From NCBI RefSeq assembly GCF_905475395.1, contig NC_058342.1, forward strand, positions 37,651,640 to 37,715,639: 64,000 bases of DNA, given 5' to 3'. Shown here piece after piece: positions 13,373 to 24,714 of the stretch (the first letter of the stretch is position 1; each line of letters starts with the position of its first letter). Both the position numbers and the translations under genes were made by a program. The notes beneath the pieces are model-generated. The model searched no databases. It had not been told where the DNA came from and was given only the letters and a program-made list of their open reading frames with translations. The stretch is from Chrysoperla carnea. Lineage: Eukaryota > Arthropoda > Insecta > Neuroptera > Chrysopidae.

Positions 13373-13800
13373 TGTTTATCTACTTTTAAATGTAAATAAA
13401 TAAATAAATAAATAATTTAGTTATTTATAAAGTTAGTTAGTTAATTAATTAGTTAGTTAGTTAGTTAAAGTGTGTAAAGCAGCGGTTAAGAAATGCTTTC
13501 AATGTTGACTGAAAACTAAGCATTCAAATCAATGAAATTAATTAATTATATTATATTATATTATCATTAAAAATCTAATTTTAAATTTTAATTATAATAA
13601 TTATTATTTTTATTTAAAAACTAACTTACTTATTAATACATTTTATATTTTATATAAATTTTAATAGATAAGTAATAACTAATAAGTAATTATGGTATGA
13701 TATGGTATGTAAAATATAAGTATACCTATGTTAGTATAGTAAACGAATCCTTTTCCTTCGAATTGGCTTCAGAAAATTAAAGTTCTACATGGTTTCTAAA

Positions 13801-14148
13801 GACTCTGCAAATGAAAAAGACCATTTTTTACAAATAAAAACTCTTATGACGTATACAAGGGTTTTGGGGATCGCTGATCTCGAATTGTCAGTCAAAATGC
13901 TTAATTTGTTACTAGTACTCCTTTTTTAGCCCACATAAGTAGACCCCCTAAATGAATAAACCATTTTTTTGAAAATTTAAGCCTTTTTAAGGTATGACAG
14001 GAGGTTTTTAAAGGTGTTGATCTTGAATTTATGGTATTTTTTTTTATTTTGAAGGTCTACTTAAGTGGGCTTAACGAGGGAGGGGTAACAAATTTAACAT
14101 TTTAAAAGTTTTAATTTATTAAAAATGGTCTTTATCATTTTGAGAGTC
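13801..14148. mobile_element. Imperfect foldback element
   Basis: Left arm GACTCTGCAAATGAAAAAGA followed by CCATTTTT; right arm AAAAATGG then TCTTTATCATTTTGAGAGTC. An inner pair (AGCCCACATAAGTAGACC / GGTCTACTTAAGTGGGCT) also matches. The whole 350 bp forms one long imperfect hairpin. Confidence 0.7.
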
Positions 14149-14470
14149 TTTCAGACCCCCGGAAAGAAAGGGGAGGTTAACCTTTTTAAAATCTTTTAAA
14201 ATTTATCTGGTTTACTTTACTTTAAAATCTTTTTATTTTTATCTTAAATTAATAACAATTACTTAAATATTGTATTGTACTGTAATGTAATATGATTTTG
14301 TCTTAACGTGTTAACATTCGCATTACGGTTAACGCGTTGCGTTTACGGTTAATGCGAGTGCGAATACATTTTATTTGATTCAACCCATTCATTCATTCAT
14401 TTATTGTGTTCGTTGTTTGTTGTTTGTTGTACTGTATTGTACAAACTAACATTGTTTTGTATTTAAAATT

Positions 14471-15111
14471 CACTCCGCAAAATAAAAACGCAACACTTTT
14501 TGTTTATTTAAAAATACACCATGTTTGTATCGTTTTCATGAAATTTTGTTATCTTTTATACTTTTAGATTCAAACAAAAGGTTATTTTAAGCGTAAAAAA
14601 GTGAACTTGAAATGCGCTACTCCAATAGGGCTTTGTCCTGAGATATAAGTACTCAAAGTTATTTAATTTTATTGTTGAACAGAAACAGAAGTTTGTCTAC
14701 GAGAATACATTGCGTTTGTACAGTAGAGGTGAAAAGAATACTTTGAAAAGAATATGTACTAATGCTGTTAATATCAGAGAAATATGACAGATAGAGATCG
14801 CTAGCCTGTAATGTAGATGCGATATGGGATGCAAGAGAGCAGACTGCCAGTAAATTCCCCTTGTCTTTGTCTAATACATATACTTGTATTTACTAATACA
14901 TTTAATACGTATATGCGTACAAATGACTATGACAAGGACACAGGGGAACTCACTGACAGTTTTCTTTCTCATTCATCATATCGCATTCACTTTCAGTTCT
15001 CTATGTATATAAACTCTTTGGTTAATATAGTACACAACATTTTTACAAGATTTTACGGAGACAAACACCTTAATTAAACAAAAATGATGACGTTTTTATT
15101 TTTTGGGAATG
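14471..15111. mobile_element. Mariner-like MITE with nested family F element
   Basis: Ends CACTCCGCAAAATAAAAACG and CGTTTTTATTTTTTGGGAATG form inverted repeats of about 35 bp with mismatches. The interior holds a family F palindromic element (about 14757-15040), so two insertions appear stacked. No transposase ORF; the 86-codon ORF inside is compositional. Confidence 0.65.
14757..15040. mobile_element. Family F palindromic element, copy 1
   Basis: Shares GCTAGCCTGTAA, GATGCGATATG, a CAGGGGAACTCACTGACAG block and TTCTCTATGTATATAAACTC with copy 2 at 15820-16062. The two halves are reverse-complement related. Confidence 0.65.
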
Positions 15112-15167
15112 TATTTTAATGATAGATAGTAAATATATGATAGTTACTCAGTTCGCTTACTATAACA

Positions 15168-15203
15168 AATACTAGTACTAATATTAATATTAATACTAGT
15201 ATT
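15168..15203. repeat. 36-bp palindrome
   Basis: AATACTAGTACTAATATTAA and the following 16 bases read almost the same on both strands (two mismatched positions). Probably an AT-rich cruciform-prone palindrome; no function assigned. Confidence 0.6.
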
Positions 15204-15501
15204 AGAAGCTAGAAAGCACCTAAATCTAGTAGATCTAGGTACCTATAAGTCTATAAGTACTGTGTGTTTAAAGTTTATTGAAGTGTATTTGTTAATCTTA
15301 CAATTAGTAGCAATAGAGTAATAGCAATACTCACTCAGTAGATACTTTAGTAATAAAAACAAAGCAGCCAGCTAATGTGACACTGCAAGTAGTCGTAACT
15401 AATTCTAAAACAAACCAACACTTAGTTGACTTAGTAGTAATAGTAGATGTCGTTCGTTGTAGTAATAGTGTTAGTAGTAGTAGTATTAGTAGTATTAGTA
15501 G

Positions 15502-15800
15502 CAGCGTTGCCAATTTAGGGGTTTCCCCCCAAATTTAGTGGTTAACAAGAGGGGAGGGAAATTGTTTGAGGTTTTTTATTGTAAAAATAGTTTAATAACT
15601 TAATATTTTTGAACAAACAAAAATTAGAAAAATTTATTTCTGGATTTTTTCAGATTTTTGCTTTATAAATATTATTAAGTCACGAAAGTAACTGGTAAAA
15701 AAGAACTTATCAAAAGTACACAAAATTATGTTTTAAAGAATTTTGAGGGGGCTTTAACCTCACTCTTTGGGGGATTGCAATTTAAGTATTGGCAACACTG
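15502..15800. mobile_element. 299-bp MITE with CAGCGTTGCCAAT ends
   Basis: Terminal inverted repeats CAGCGTTGCCAAT and ATTGGCAACACTG (12 of 13 positions pair). A G-rich or C-rich block (GGTTTCCCCCC / TTTGGGGGATT) follows inside each end. Non-coding. Confidence 0.75.
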
Positions 15801-15819
15801 AATTTTAGTAGTTACTGCA

Positions 15820-16062
15820 TTTTAACCATAGAGATAATACATAGAGAGAACGCGAAGGATCTGCTAGCCTGTAAATGGATGCGATATGATTAACGAGACA
15901 GAACCGTCTGTGAGTTCCCCTGTGCCCTGTATGTAATCACATGTATTATTGTTTGTATGTAATAGACAAGGATGCAGGGGAACCGACTGGCAGTTTTCTC
16001 TCTCGCTTCGCATATCGCAAGTTTTGGACCATGGCGTTCTCTATGTATATAAACTCTTTGAT
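15820..16062. mobile_element. Family F palindromic element, copy 2
   Basis: Left end ACATAGAGAGAACGC pairs with GCGTTCTCTATGTAT at the right. Inside, GAGTTCCCCTGTGCCCTGTA pairs imperfectly with ACAAGGATGCAGGGGAACC. Second copy of the element at 14757-15040. Confidence 0.7.
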
Positions 16063-16303
16063 TTGAACACTGTCACTGTCTCTGTCACTGTTAGTGTTAC
16101 GCATCTCATTACTCATTAATTATTAATAAATCAATATGATATTATAAGTACATATTTATTTTAAATTCAATTACAATACAATATAGTACAATACAAATTG
16201 TTAAGAATGTTGAAATAAAACTCAAACTTGCGAGCTTAGAGTTTTGTACCCGAAAAAGCTAAAAAATTGACGATAATCAACAAAATCGATTAAGTTTGGA
16301 AAA

Positions 16304-16590
16304 CCCAACCCACTCCCACTCCCACTCCCACACACACTCCCACTCCCACACACACTCCCACTCCCACTCCCACTCCCACTCCCACTCCCACTCCCACTCC
16401 CACTCCCACTCCCACTCCCACTCCCACTCCCACTCCCACTCCCACTCCCACTCCCACTCCCACTCCCACTCCCACTCCCACTCCCACTCCCACTGCCACT
16501 CCCACACCCACACCCACACCCACTCCCACACCCACACCCACACCCACTCCCACTCCCACACCCACACCCACACCCACACCCACTCCCACA
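16304..16590. repeat. (CCCACT)n hexamer array, G-rich on the - strand
   Basis: About 48 units of CCCACT with CCCACA variants toward the 3' end. The - strand reads (AGTGGG)n, with a GGG tract every six bases over nearly 290 bp, an obvious G-quadruplex-forming composition. The His-Ser/His-Thr and Trp-Glu/Gly-Val repeat ORFs on both strands are translations of this array and not genes. Confidence 0.95.
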
Positions 16591-16896
16591 CCCAGCCTAA
16601 CCCAGCCTAACCCAGCCTAACCCAACCTAACCCAACCTAACCCAACCCAACCTAACCCAACCCAACCCAACCCAACCCAACCCAACCCAACCCAACCCAA
16701 CCCAACCCAACCCAACCCAACCCAACCTAACCCAACCTAACCCAGCCTAACCCAGCCTAACTCAACCTAACTCAACCTAACTCAACCTAACCCAACCCAA
16801 CCCAACCCAACCCAACCTAACCCAGCCTAACCCAGTCTAACCCAGCCTAACCCAACCTAACCCAACCCAACCCAACCCAACCCAACCCAACCCAAC
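16591..16896. repeat. Interstitial telomere-like pentamer array (CCTAA/CCCAA)n
   Basis: About 61 pentamers of the form CCYAR, mixing CCTAA (complement of the insect telomere unit TTAGG) with CCCAA, CCCAG and CTCAA variants, often alternating as CCTAACCCAA or CCTAACCCAG. It directly abuts the CCCACT array. Genes lie on both sides, so it is internal to the chromosome segment. Confidence 0.95.
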
Positions 16897-18179
16897 CAAA
16901 AATTACAAAAATTGTGTTTTTTGAATTTTTTATGATTTTTTCGATTTTTGCAAATTGCAAAAAGTGTAAAAAAAGTTTTTGTTTCCAATTTCGATAAAAC
17001 TAAGTTTATAAGGTAATTTTGACCCGAAAATTACAAAAATCGTGTTTATTTGACCATTAAATGAGTAATTTTCCAGATATTTTATGAAATTGCTTTGAAT
17101 TGAGCGATATCTTAAAAACTATTTGTTCTATCGTCAAATAAAACTTGAATATTAAGTATGTGAACTAAATATGCTCAAAGTGTGGAGTAGAATGAATTTA
17201 TATAATGATTGATTGATATAAGTTTGAGAACTGTTGCTGGACAACTGCTCTCAAATGGTCGTCTTCTCTATCATTACTTTATTTAATTTGTTATTAATTA
17301 ACTATTAGTACCTGATAAAGGTATATGTAGCTACATACCAACCTACCTAATTAATTAAATAATTTAATTTTTAATTAAAATAAATAAAAATCATGCAATC
17401 ACCAATCTGGAGATATGTAAATACCAACTTATGTAAATGTAATAAATAATGTTGATCGGTACCTACCTAATACTTACAAATCTCTCTGTATGAAAAAAAT
17501 ACGAAAACGAGACAGATTTGATTTGATTTTTTTGCTGGTTTGAATGATTGATTTTTAACATGTTCAATTTTGCAAGATCATTTTCTACTTTTTTCTTGTG
17601 TTTATTTTTTAAAATATTATTTGGATTGATTATGACAAAACATAAAATTTCCTTGTTCTTACTTTAAGCTATCTCTATTATGTTTAACTTCTTTTGATAA
17701 CTCATAACTCATTTTTTGGAATGAAAAACACAAACTTTGGACAAAAAATATGAATTTACTGATTGTAAGTTATTTTCCTAGGTAATATATATATTATATA
17801 TTAATTACAATTATTACAATTACATAAGTACAATGTAATGAACTGTAACTGTAGGTTCATACTTATTGAAATAGTATCTAAATTTATTATATTTTATTAA
17901 TTAATATTAATATTTGAATTGTTTGTTTTATTATTGTTATTGTTATTATTATTTATTTTAAACTTAAAATCTAAATTAGATTGTTAATGATAATAAAATT
18001 CTATAAAAATTATATTTTATGATTATTCAACTAACCCTCTATATCAATTTGAATGTTGCTTTGTTTGTAATTTTGAGATTTAGCAGACTAGGTTTGAATT
18101 TGAAAATTAGGACATTTTAAAACCTTATTTCGAAAAGTTATTAAGATATTTTAAAGATATTTTTTATTTTTGATAATAC

Positions 18180-18545
18180 TTTTTAGCTTACATTCACCCT
18201 TGTACGAAATATAGGTGCCAGGACCACACTTTCTTCAAAAATTCTATAGGTAGGTTAAATTTGACCACAAACTTGAAAAGTATGACCCAAATTTAGTACA
18301 ATTAGATACTTCGTTTATTAAAATTGGATACTATTTGGATGTGATAGAGCAAAATTTAATTTAATGGATTTTGATGACGTCATCAAGTTCAAAAATTCAA
18401 TTTTTTTCATTATACAAATTTTATCCGATTTGAATGGAATTTTTTTTGAAACCTACTATTTTTGGGCCATAATTTTCATTTTTGATGTTATTTTTTAGCT
18501 AACATTCACCTTTGTGCGAAATATAGGTACCAGGGTGGAAAATTT
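18180..18545 (+). repeat. Local pair of diverged direct repeats
   Basis: TTTTTAGCTTACATTCACCC ... GAAATATAGGTGCCAGG (from 18180) recurs as TTTTTAGCTAACATTCACCT ... GAAATATAGGTACCAGG (from 18484), about 300 bp apart. Origin unknown. Confidence 0.6.
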
Positions 18546-18806
18546 TCGAAAACCTTTTAAAGCCATAATAGTATTGGTTTCTTAAACTCTTCTTTTACAT
18601 ACTTTTGAGCCAAGATTTTGGTAGTAGCATTAGCATTAATCGAAGGTGGTATGAAAAGGCATAAATGATCTGTTAACTGTTATTGTAATACCACAGGCTA
18701 GGTACATATTTAATAATGCAGTTTTATTCTGCTACTCCAAGTAAGAACTCTACACTCAGAGTACTCCAACTTTAACAAACAAACATTAGTTTCGTATATC
18801 ATTAAC

Positions 18807-18960
18807 AGATGACACTAGCATCGAAGCAAATGTTAGTTTAATTTGTTAACCATAGATGTCATCAGCATCGAAGCTAATGTTAATTCCATTTTCCAACAAT
18901 AGATGGCACGAACTTCGAAGTAAATGGTTAGTTCCAATTGACAGTCATAGATAACACAAC
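18807..18960 (+). repeat. 47-bp tandem repeat, three copies plus a partial
   Basis: Units 18807-18853, 18854-18900 and 18901-18948, each starting AGATG, with GCATCGAAGC-AA(A)TGTTA in the middle. A partial fourth unit follows. Units are diverged. Confidence 0.75.
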
Positions 18961-19164
18961 AACATGTCGGTAAACCTGTTTCACCATTTATCCTGCTATT
19001 ATTATTTTAGTCGAACTAACAATGTTTTGAGTTTGACATTTTATACATAACTAATTGCAATAAAGTTTGCGTGGGATCATAATATGTCAAGCAGTTGCTC
19101 TCTAAATGCTCCACCAGATTCCACAATTGCTACAATTATTAAATGTATGTTTTAGAAATATCTA

Positions 19165-19255
19165 TTGCTCATTTACGAACTCGACCTCACTTTTTAAGTC
19201 CTAAGTACGCTATAAAAATTTCGCTTGATATCTCGTTCGAGATATATGATAGAAC
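19165..19255 (+). repeat. Dispersed repeat family L, copy 2
   Basis: ATTTACGAACTCGACCTCAC then AAGTACGCTATAAAAATTTC and GCTTGATATCTCG. Matches 25625-25710 closely and 12110-12235 partly. Confidence 0.65.
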
Positions 19256-19882
19256 ATACGTTGGGGATTTTCTGCGACGAGGTTTGAATCCTTTATCTAC
19301 TGTTTTGAACCAAGATTTAAAATCGCGAGCCTCCGATCGAAGGGTAGATAAAAACCGCTAAAATTTAAATAATTTCATGGAGGTTTTTTAGGCATTGCTA
19401 TAGAAATATATGCTACTTTTTACAAATTTCGCCCATTTATCTACGCGAAATTTTTTTGAAAAACTTTCAGCGTATATATCTCCCCTCCAATTGAAGATAG
19501 ATGGACGAAAGTTGGATCGAAGTGGCAGATACCTCCATTGTTATAATTATATACCCATACAGTAAAAGTCTCTACAAAATAAAAAATTTACCCGTCGTTT
19601 GAAAATAGAAATAGTCCAATTGATGGTACCTAAATAGCAAATCTGACAACACTGCTTTGAACACCAAATATTAAGGCCAAGTTTTTTAGATACACTTTTA
19701 ATTAAACAAATTTTAAAATGAACAAAAAAAATAAGTAGTAACTACTGTTAATGTTAATGAATATTGTTCGATGAACTTTGAATAATTTTTTAATTATTGA
19801 TTATTTGCATTTAATTAGATCAAAATGATAAACAAAACAAAGCTAATATAATACTAATACTAATGTTTAATAAAAATTATTA

Positions 19883-20333
19883 TTAGGGTTGCCATCAAAA
19901 CTCTTAAGTTTAAACAAATGCTTAACCCAGAGATCAGTATAGTTATTATATGGGAATATCATTTATGTGTTTGTGATATGTATGTAAGAGTGACTATCTT
20001 TCTTTACTTACTTGATGTTGAAAAACAAACGATTCCATAATCAACACTGTCTATACATGGTATTTCAACAATTAATTCAGCTAATTTTTTGGTTTCATTA
20101 GTTTACTACATTTTAGTCTTGACAATGATTGTTTCTTGCGTTTTTTAAACATTAAACTAATCCGATTGGAATGCTTTTTTTTATAATACTATCAACTTTT
20201 AGCTTTATTTTTATAAGAACAAAAATTATACTATTGTTTTGATTCCAAATAAATTATACCTTTGTCCGAGGACCGAAGGCACATTTCGCAAACCGTAGGC
20301 AACGGCGAAAAACCGGAAAGATGGCAACCCTAA
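19883..20333. mobile_element. 451-bp MITE with perfect TTAGGGTTGCCATC ends
   Basis: Terminal inverted repeats TTAGGGTTGCCATC and GATGGCAACCCTAA match perfectly over 14 bp. The interior is AT-rich and includes a family K block (CTATACATGGTATTTCAACA) that recurs at 20696-20760 and, reversed, at 25388-25450. No ORF. Confidence 0.8.
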
Positions 20334-22021
20334 GTATAGTGCGCTGCGAATGTAAATAGAATCGTGGTGTGTGTACTGTGTGTGTGTTGTATCGTACGCC
20401 TGTACACCTGCACGCCTTCCTCACATACGTGCTACACTAATATTAATACTAACACCTACTAGTTCAAGAGCTGGTGAGCTGGTGGTTTTTTAAAAAATGC
20501 AATTTGTACATCTGTCCTTTTGTATTCCTTTGTAAGGAGAATATTTGGTATAAGTGTTCATAAAATTCATTCCTGGTTGATCTCTCGTCTGTCCGTCTGT
20601 CTGTAAACACGATAACTTAGCGCGCTTAGGACGTGTGTAGTCAGGCTAAGTTCGTAAATGAGTAACATAGGTCAACTCTTAAAAAAAAAACTATTTCGTA
20701 ATTAACACAGTCTATACATGGTATTTCAACAGTTAACTCATTCAATTTGTTTGCTTTCACTTATTTAAATAAAAATGCCACAGATAAATGTCTAAAATTA
20801 CACAGAAATGATATTGAAGTCATATCTCATACCGTTTTGTTTTTATTTCAAATTAAAATGTATGAGCCCAATTTGATCGATCAAAGGCCAACTAAAAGGT
20901 TCAGGGTCGAGAGGACGCAATCCTGACGGCCCCCCCCCCCCCGCTGGTACAATCATAGGTATGCAAGGAAATAACATTAAAAAAAATGAGTTCCAGCTCC
21001 CTGTAGCAGTAGCTTACAGTTAATAAATAACAAACCAAAGATAATTATATGTAACGTTAGAGTGTAACATTGTTACGTTGTACCTGTACCTGTACCTGTA
21101 GAAGTGTAAGTGTACACAACTACATAACACTGTAGAGTCCAGTACAGTACAGTACAGTACAAGCTGCCTCAGTTTCCAATCCATTCATTTTCTAGTACGT
21201 ACGTTACTCCTTTAAAACGACATCTCTACTTCTATTATATTCCTTTTTGGTAAAAAACTCCTGCTTTAAATAATATAAGAGCATAAAATAGTAACTGTAA
21301 ACTAAACTATTGTAACTATAGACTCTAATGCCAAAATCACACACCCAACACGGTCCATGATACCACGATACCACGATACATCACTGAAAATATCTTGAAA
21401 AACGGCAATCATTCAAAATCAAACCTTTCAAGTCCAAATTCCCCATCAATTCGAGATGCGATATTTCTCTATCTCGATCGAAGTTTTCAATTTATTTAAG
21501 GAGGGTGACTCACCATTAATAGAAAAACATAAATTATTAGATAATGATCTAAATTGTTAATGTTAATTACCCTATTTTTGGGGGGTTCTAAGGCAAATGA
21601 AAATCAAAATAATTCAAAAATCGAATTTATTTGACAACTAAACGAATAGTTATCTTAAAGCCAAAATAACTGGATTTTTGTATTTTTTCGAAAAAAATTT
21701 TATCGAATTCCGAAAAAACACCTTAAAAAAATTGCAAAAAATCGAGATTTTCCGATTTCGATACAACTCTACAAAAACATAAGGTCATTATGACCCAAAA
21801 AGTTCAAAATTTTGTTCATGCGTTGTTTTTGAGATAACATCTAAAATTTAATCCATTATTGCGGTTTTTGTATCTCTATTATCCGAAAAATCTTAAAACT
21901 TTGTTAAGATTTGTTCCTGTTTTTAAGGGTATGGATAAAACGCACCGGCCTAGAAGGTAATAAGTTAGAATCTATAACGAGCCATATTACGGATGTAGAA
22001 GAGGCTTTATCTGTAGGTACT

Positions 22022-23053
22022 AGGTGAATTGGTGGATGGACAAATGATTTCTTTTTGTTTGTTATTTTCAAACCAAATTCAGATGCACCACCAAAGTCCA
22101 CCCATACAGACTACAAACTACAAACTACAAACTATAGACCCATACAGAACCATACAGAATCATACAGAAGCAGATAGGATAGAAATAAAATGTAATTTCA
22201 CGCATACAGAGCTAAACATGTGTGTAATTTGAGTGTGAAGTCACACTGTCACAAATCACAGTCACAGTCACAGTGACTACCGTCAGGATACACAGGATAA
22301 CACAGGCACAGGATAATGACGTTAGATGAGATCCCAAATGATTATATTATTGTAGACAATACATTACAGCTGATTATAGGTCACATTTTTAATATAGGTA
22401 CAGAAAGTTCAGTCAATAATCAATATTGAACTCTACAAGTGTACAGTTCAGACGTGAGATTGTAGGATCTTAGGGGATTCTTAGAGGACATTCATAAATT
22501 ACGTAAGTTATTGGTGGTTGGGGGTGGGGTAGGTTGAGGGTTTAGATAATTTATTCATATGCTTATGCGGCGGGAGGAAGGGAGTTAACTTTATTCCGAT
22601 AATGGAAAAACTAACCAAACTTGGATCACTTTAATCCTTTATTTTGCTTAATTTCGAATGTTTTATAATGAATTTCATCGGAAATGGTTTCATTAGAAAT
22701 AATCATGTAAGCATTCATCAGTCGCGTTGTATCAACTAAACGCGAACGTACCAATTGTTTACCAATTAAAAAGGCAACACCATATCATCCGCGTAATAAT
22801 CATTGCATATCTCATTTTTAAATTGAAAGCTTAAAAAATCGAAACTAACAGCTTAAAATATCAACAATGATAGCATAGGTACGTTTTTGGACCGGAAAAA
22901 TTGAGTAAATTTATTTATGGAGTAAATATTATTTTTCAAGACAGCATAAGTTTTTTCTTCTTTCAAATATTTTCTAAATTCCCTGTAAATATGTGAATGT
23001 ACATGTACTTCGACCAGAGACTATTTAAACCCAGAAAAGTACTCGAAATCAGT
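22022..23053 (+). promoter_or_regulatory. TATA box and initiator of the neuropeptide gene (23022-23053)
   Basis: TATTTAAA at 23022-23029 lies 29 bp upstream of the A in an arthropod-type initiator TCAGT (23049-23053). This spacing is canonical for a TATA/Inr promoter and would give an 83-nt 5' leader before the ATG at 23134. A second TCAGT at 23075 is an alternative start. Nothing specific is recognised in the upstream kilobase. Confidence 0.6.
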
Positions 23054-23133
23054 TAGTAATAAATAAACATCTTATCAGTGAGCAACAAATAAACAATCCC
23101 TAATACTATAAACAAAATAAACAAAACAAAAAA

Positions 23134-24714
23134 ATGAAATCGCTGTATTTAATTATTTGCACAGCGATTTTGTTAACACAACAATGTCAAAGTTTAAAAT
23201 ATGATAACGAGTATGATAATAACATTTCCACGAATAATCAGTTGTCAGATACAGATCGGATGTCGGATGATAATAGAAGTGATAACAATATAAGTGAACA
23301 GATAATCAGTGATAAATATTTAAATAATTTTATTAAGCGATTATTGATGAAAACTTCCAAGTCGTTGATTAATCATCAATTGATTAATAAGTTATCAAAT
23401 ACGACTACATCCACGCTATCATTAATCAAACATAATAAGCGATTCACGGCTGATGTTGAAAATAAGGAGACACGCGATCCTGATCGGGTCACACGTAACG
23501 AAGATTTTTTAGGTAGTCGTGGACGAAGACAACACGACTCAAGTGATCCCGTTATGATTGATCATGAAAAGAAATTTTCAAATGATTTTTTAGGAAGTCG
23601 TGGTAAAAAGTATGAGGAATTTTTAGGTAGTCGTGGACGCCGTCACGATGAGGAATTCTTTGGTAGTCGTGGACGTCGAACTTATAAGAATGATGATCGA
23701 GATCATTCGATTAATCGACGAATTAATGAAGAATTCTTAGGTACATAATATTTTAATCATTTTTAATTACGTTGTCTCCTTAGGCTGTTCCCAAGAAAAT
23801 ACGCATTTAACGACGATCTTGAAAGTTTTAAATTTCATTTGCTTATTTTAAACGGAGAAAATAGTGTGAGAACCATCTGTGACATTTATGTCGACGCCCA
23901 AAATCGTCAAATTTGTTTCAACTTCGTGATCGACAAATTTTTCACAATCTTCAAGTCTTAAAATCAAAAAATTTTCATTGTTTTAAAAATATTTATGGAA
24001 ATTCAAGTCGTAAATAAACTTATTTTCTTTGGAAATAAATTCAGCTGATCTTGGATGTCTATTTAATTTTTCGATAGAAATTTCAGACAAACAATTTTCA
24101 AGAGTCTTTGCTTGTTAAATGTTTGTATGAAATGAAAATTTTAATTTTCAGGGAGTCGAGGACGTCGAATGGATGATTTTTTAGGAAGCCGTGGTAAACG
24201 TTTTGATGAATTTTATGGTAGCCGAGGTCGACGACAAAGTTATTTATCATCGATGGACATCGATTGTCCAAATACAAACTCAAACTATTGTGATGAATCG
24301 AAAGAAAATAATTTTTTATTAAATGGTTACGATAATTATCTAAAGCAACATTTGCATCAACAATTGATCAACGATGAAAATTCCATGACAATGTTAATAA
24401 ATAAGAAATCGAATAAAAATAATCAACAAACTCGAGTTGACACACAAATTGTTCGGGAACCATTTTGGGCACATCGTGGCAAAAAAGATAATTTCCATAG
24501 ATCATCACATCATGTGAATAATGTTTGGCACAATGATTTATTATTTGCTGATGAGCCGTATTGGGTTTTGGTCATAGACGACCATATTACGACTACACGA
24601 CAAACTAAAAATAACAATCATTTACCATCGCCATTTGATAATGGACCATCGTCCACTGATAGTACTTTTACAGTTTTAAATAACGACAATCCCTTTATAT
24701 TATCACGCGGATAA
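23134..24714 (+). CDS. natalisin: FxxxR-amide neuropeptide precursor (natalisin/tachykinin-like)
   Basis: Secreted prepropeptide for C-terminally amidated peptides acting on GPCRs. Exons 23134-23740 and 24152-24714, 389 residues; start ATG followed by a signal peptide (LYLIICTAILLTQQCQS). Amidation-ready repeats: EDFLGSRG-RR, NDFLGSRG-KK, EEFLGSRG-RR, EEFFGSRG-RR, EEFLGSRG-RR (across the intron), DDFLGSRG-KR, DEFYGSRG-RR, EPFWAHRG-KK, and NPFILSRG at the very C-terminus. A degenerate copy EPYW lacks the following R-G. FLGSR-type repeats fit the tachykinin FxGxR pattern, but the acidic residues before Phe, FWAHR and FILSR fit the broader FxxxR natalisin pattern, which I prefer. The intron splits the Gly codon of one FLGSR motif. 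A possible poly-A signal is at 25237. Confidence 0.85.

Larger units (their letters stand above)
9103..23021. other. 14-kb intergenic region without recognisable genes
   Basis: I found no ORF with recognisable homology or splice-consistent extension on either strand. The region is AT-rich, with simple repeats such as (TAATG)n at 11731-11770 and 12816-12840, (CATTAA)n around 12885-12950 and TACC runs near 10.5-10.9 kb. It also holds many inverted-repeat elements, listed separately, and the large satellite-like array at 16304-16896. ORFs of 60-105 codons here are compositional. Confidence 0.6.

Noticed and set aside
16277-16610. Three 99-104-codon ORFs of HSHT, WEWE and VGVG repeats on both strands
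   Set aside because: They are pure translations of the CCCACT hexamer array in different frames, with no start context or homology.
16591-16896. CCTAA array as a true chromosome end
   Set aside because: Ordinary gene-bearing sequence lies on both sides and the array is only 306 bp with many variants, so it is interstitial.
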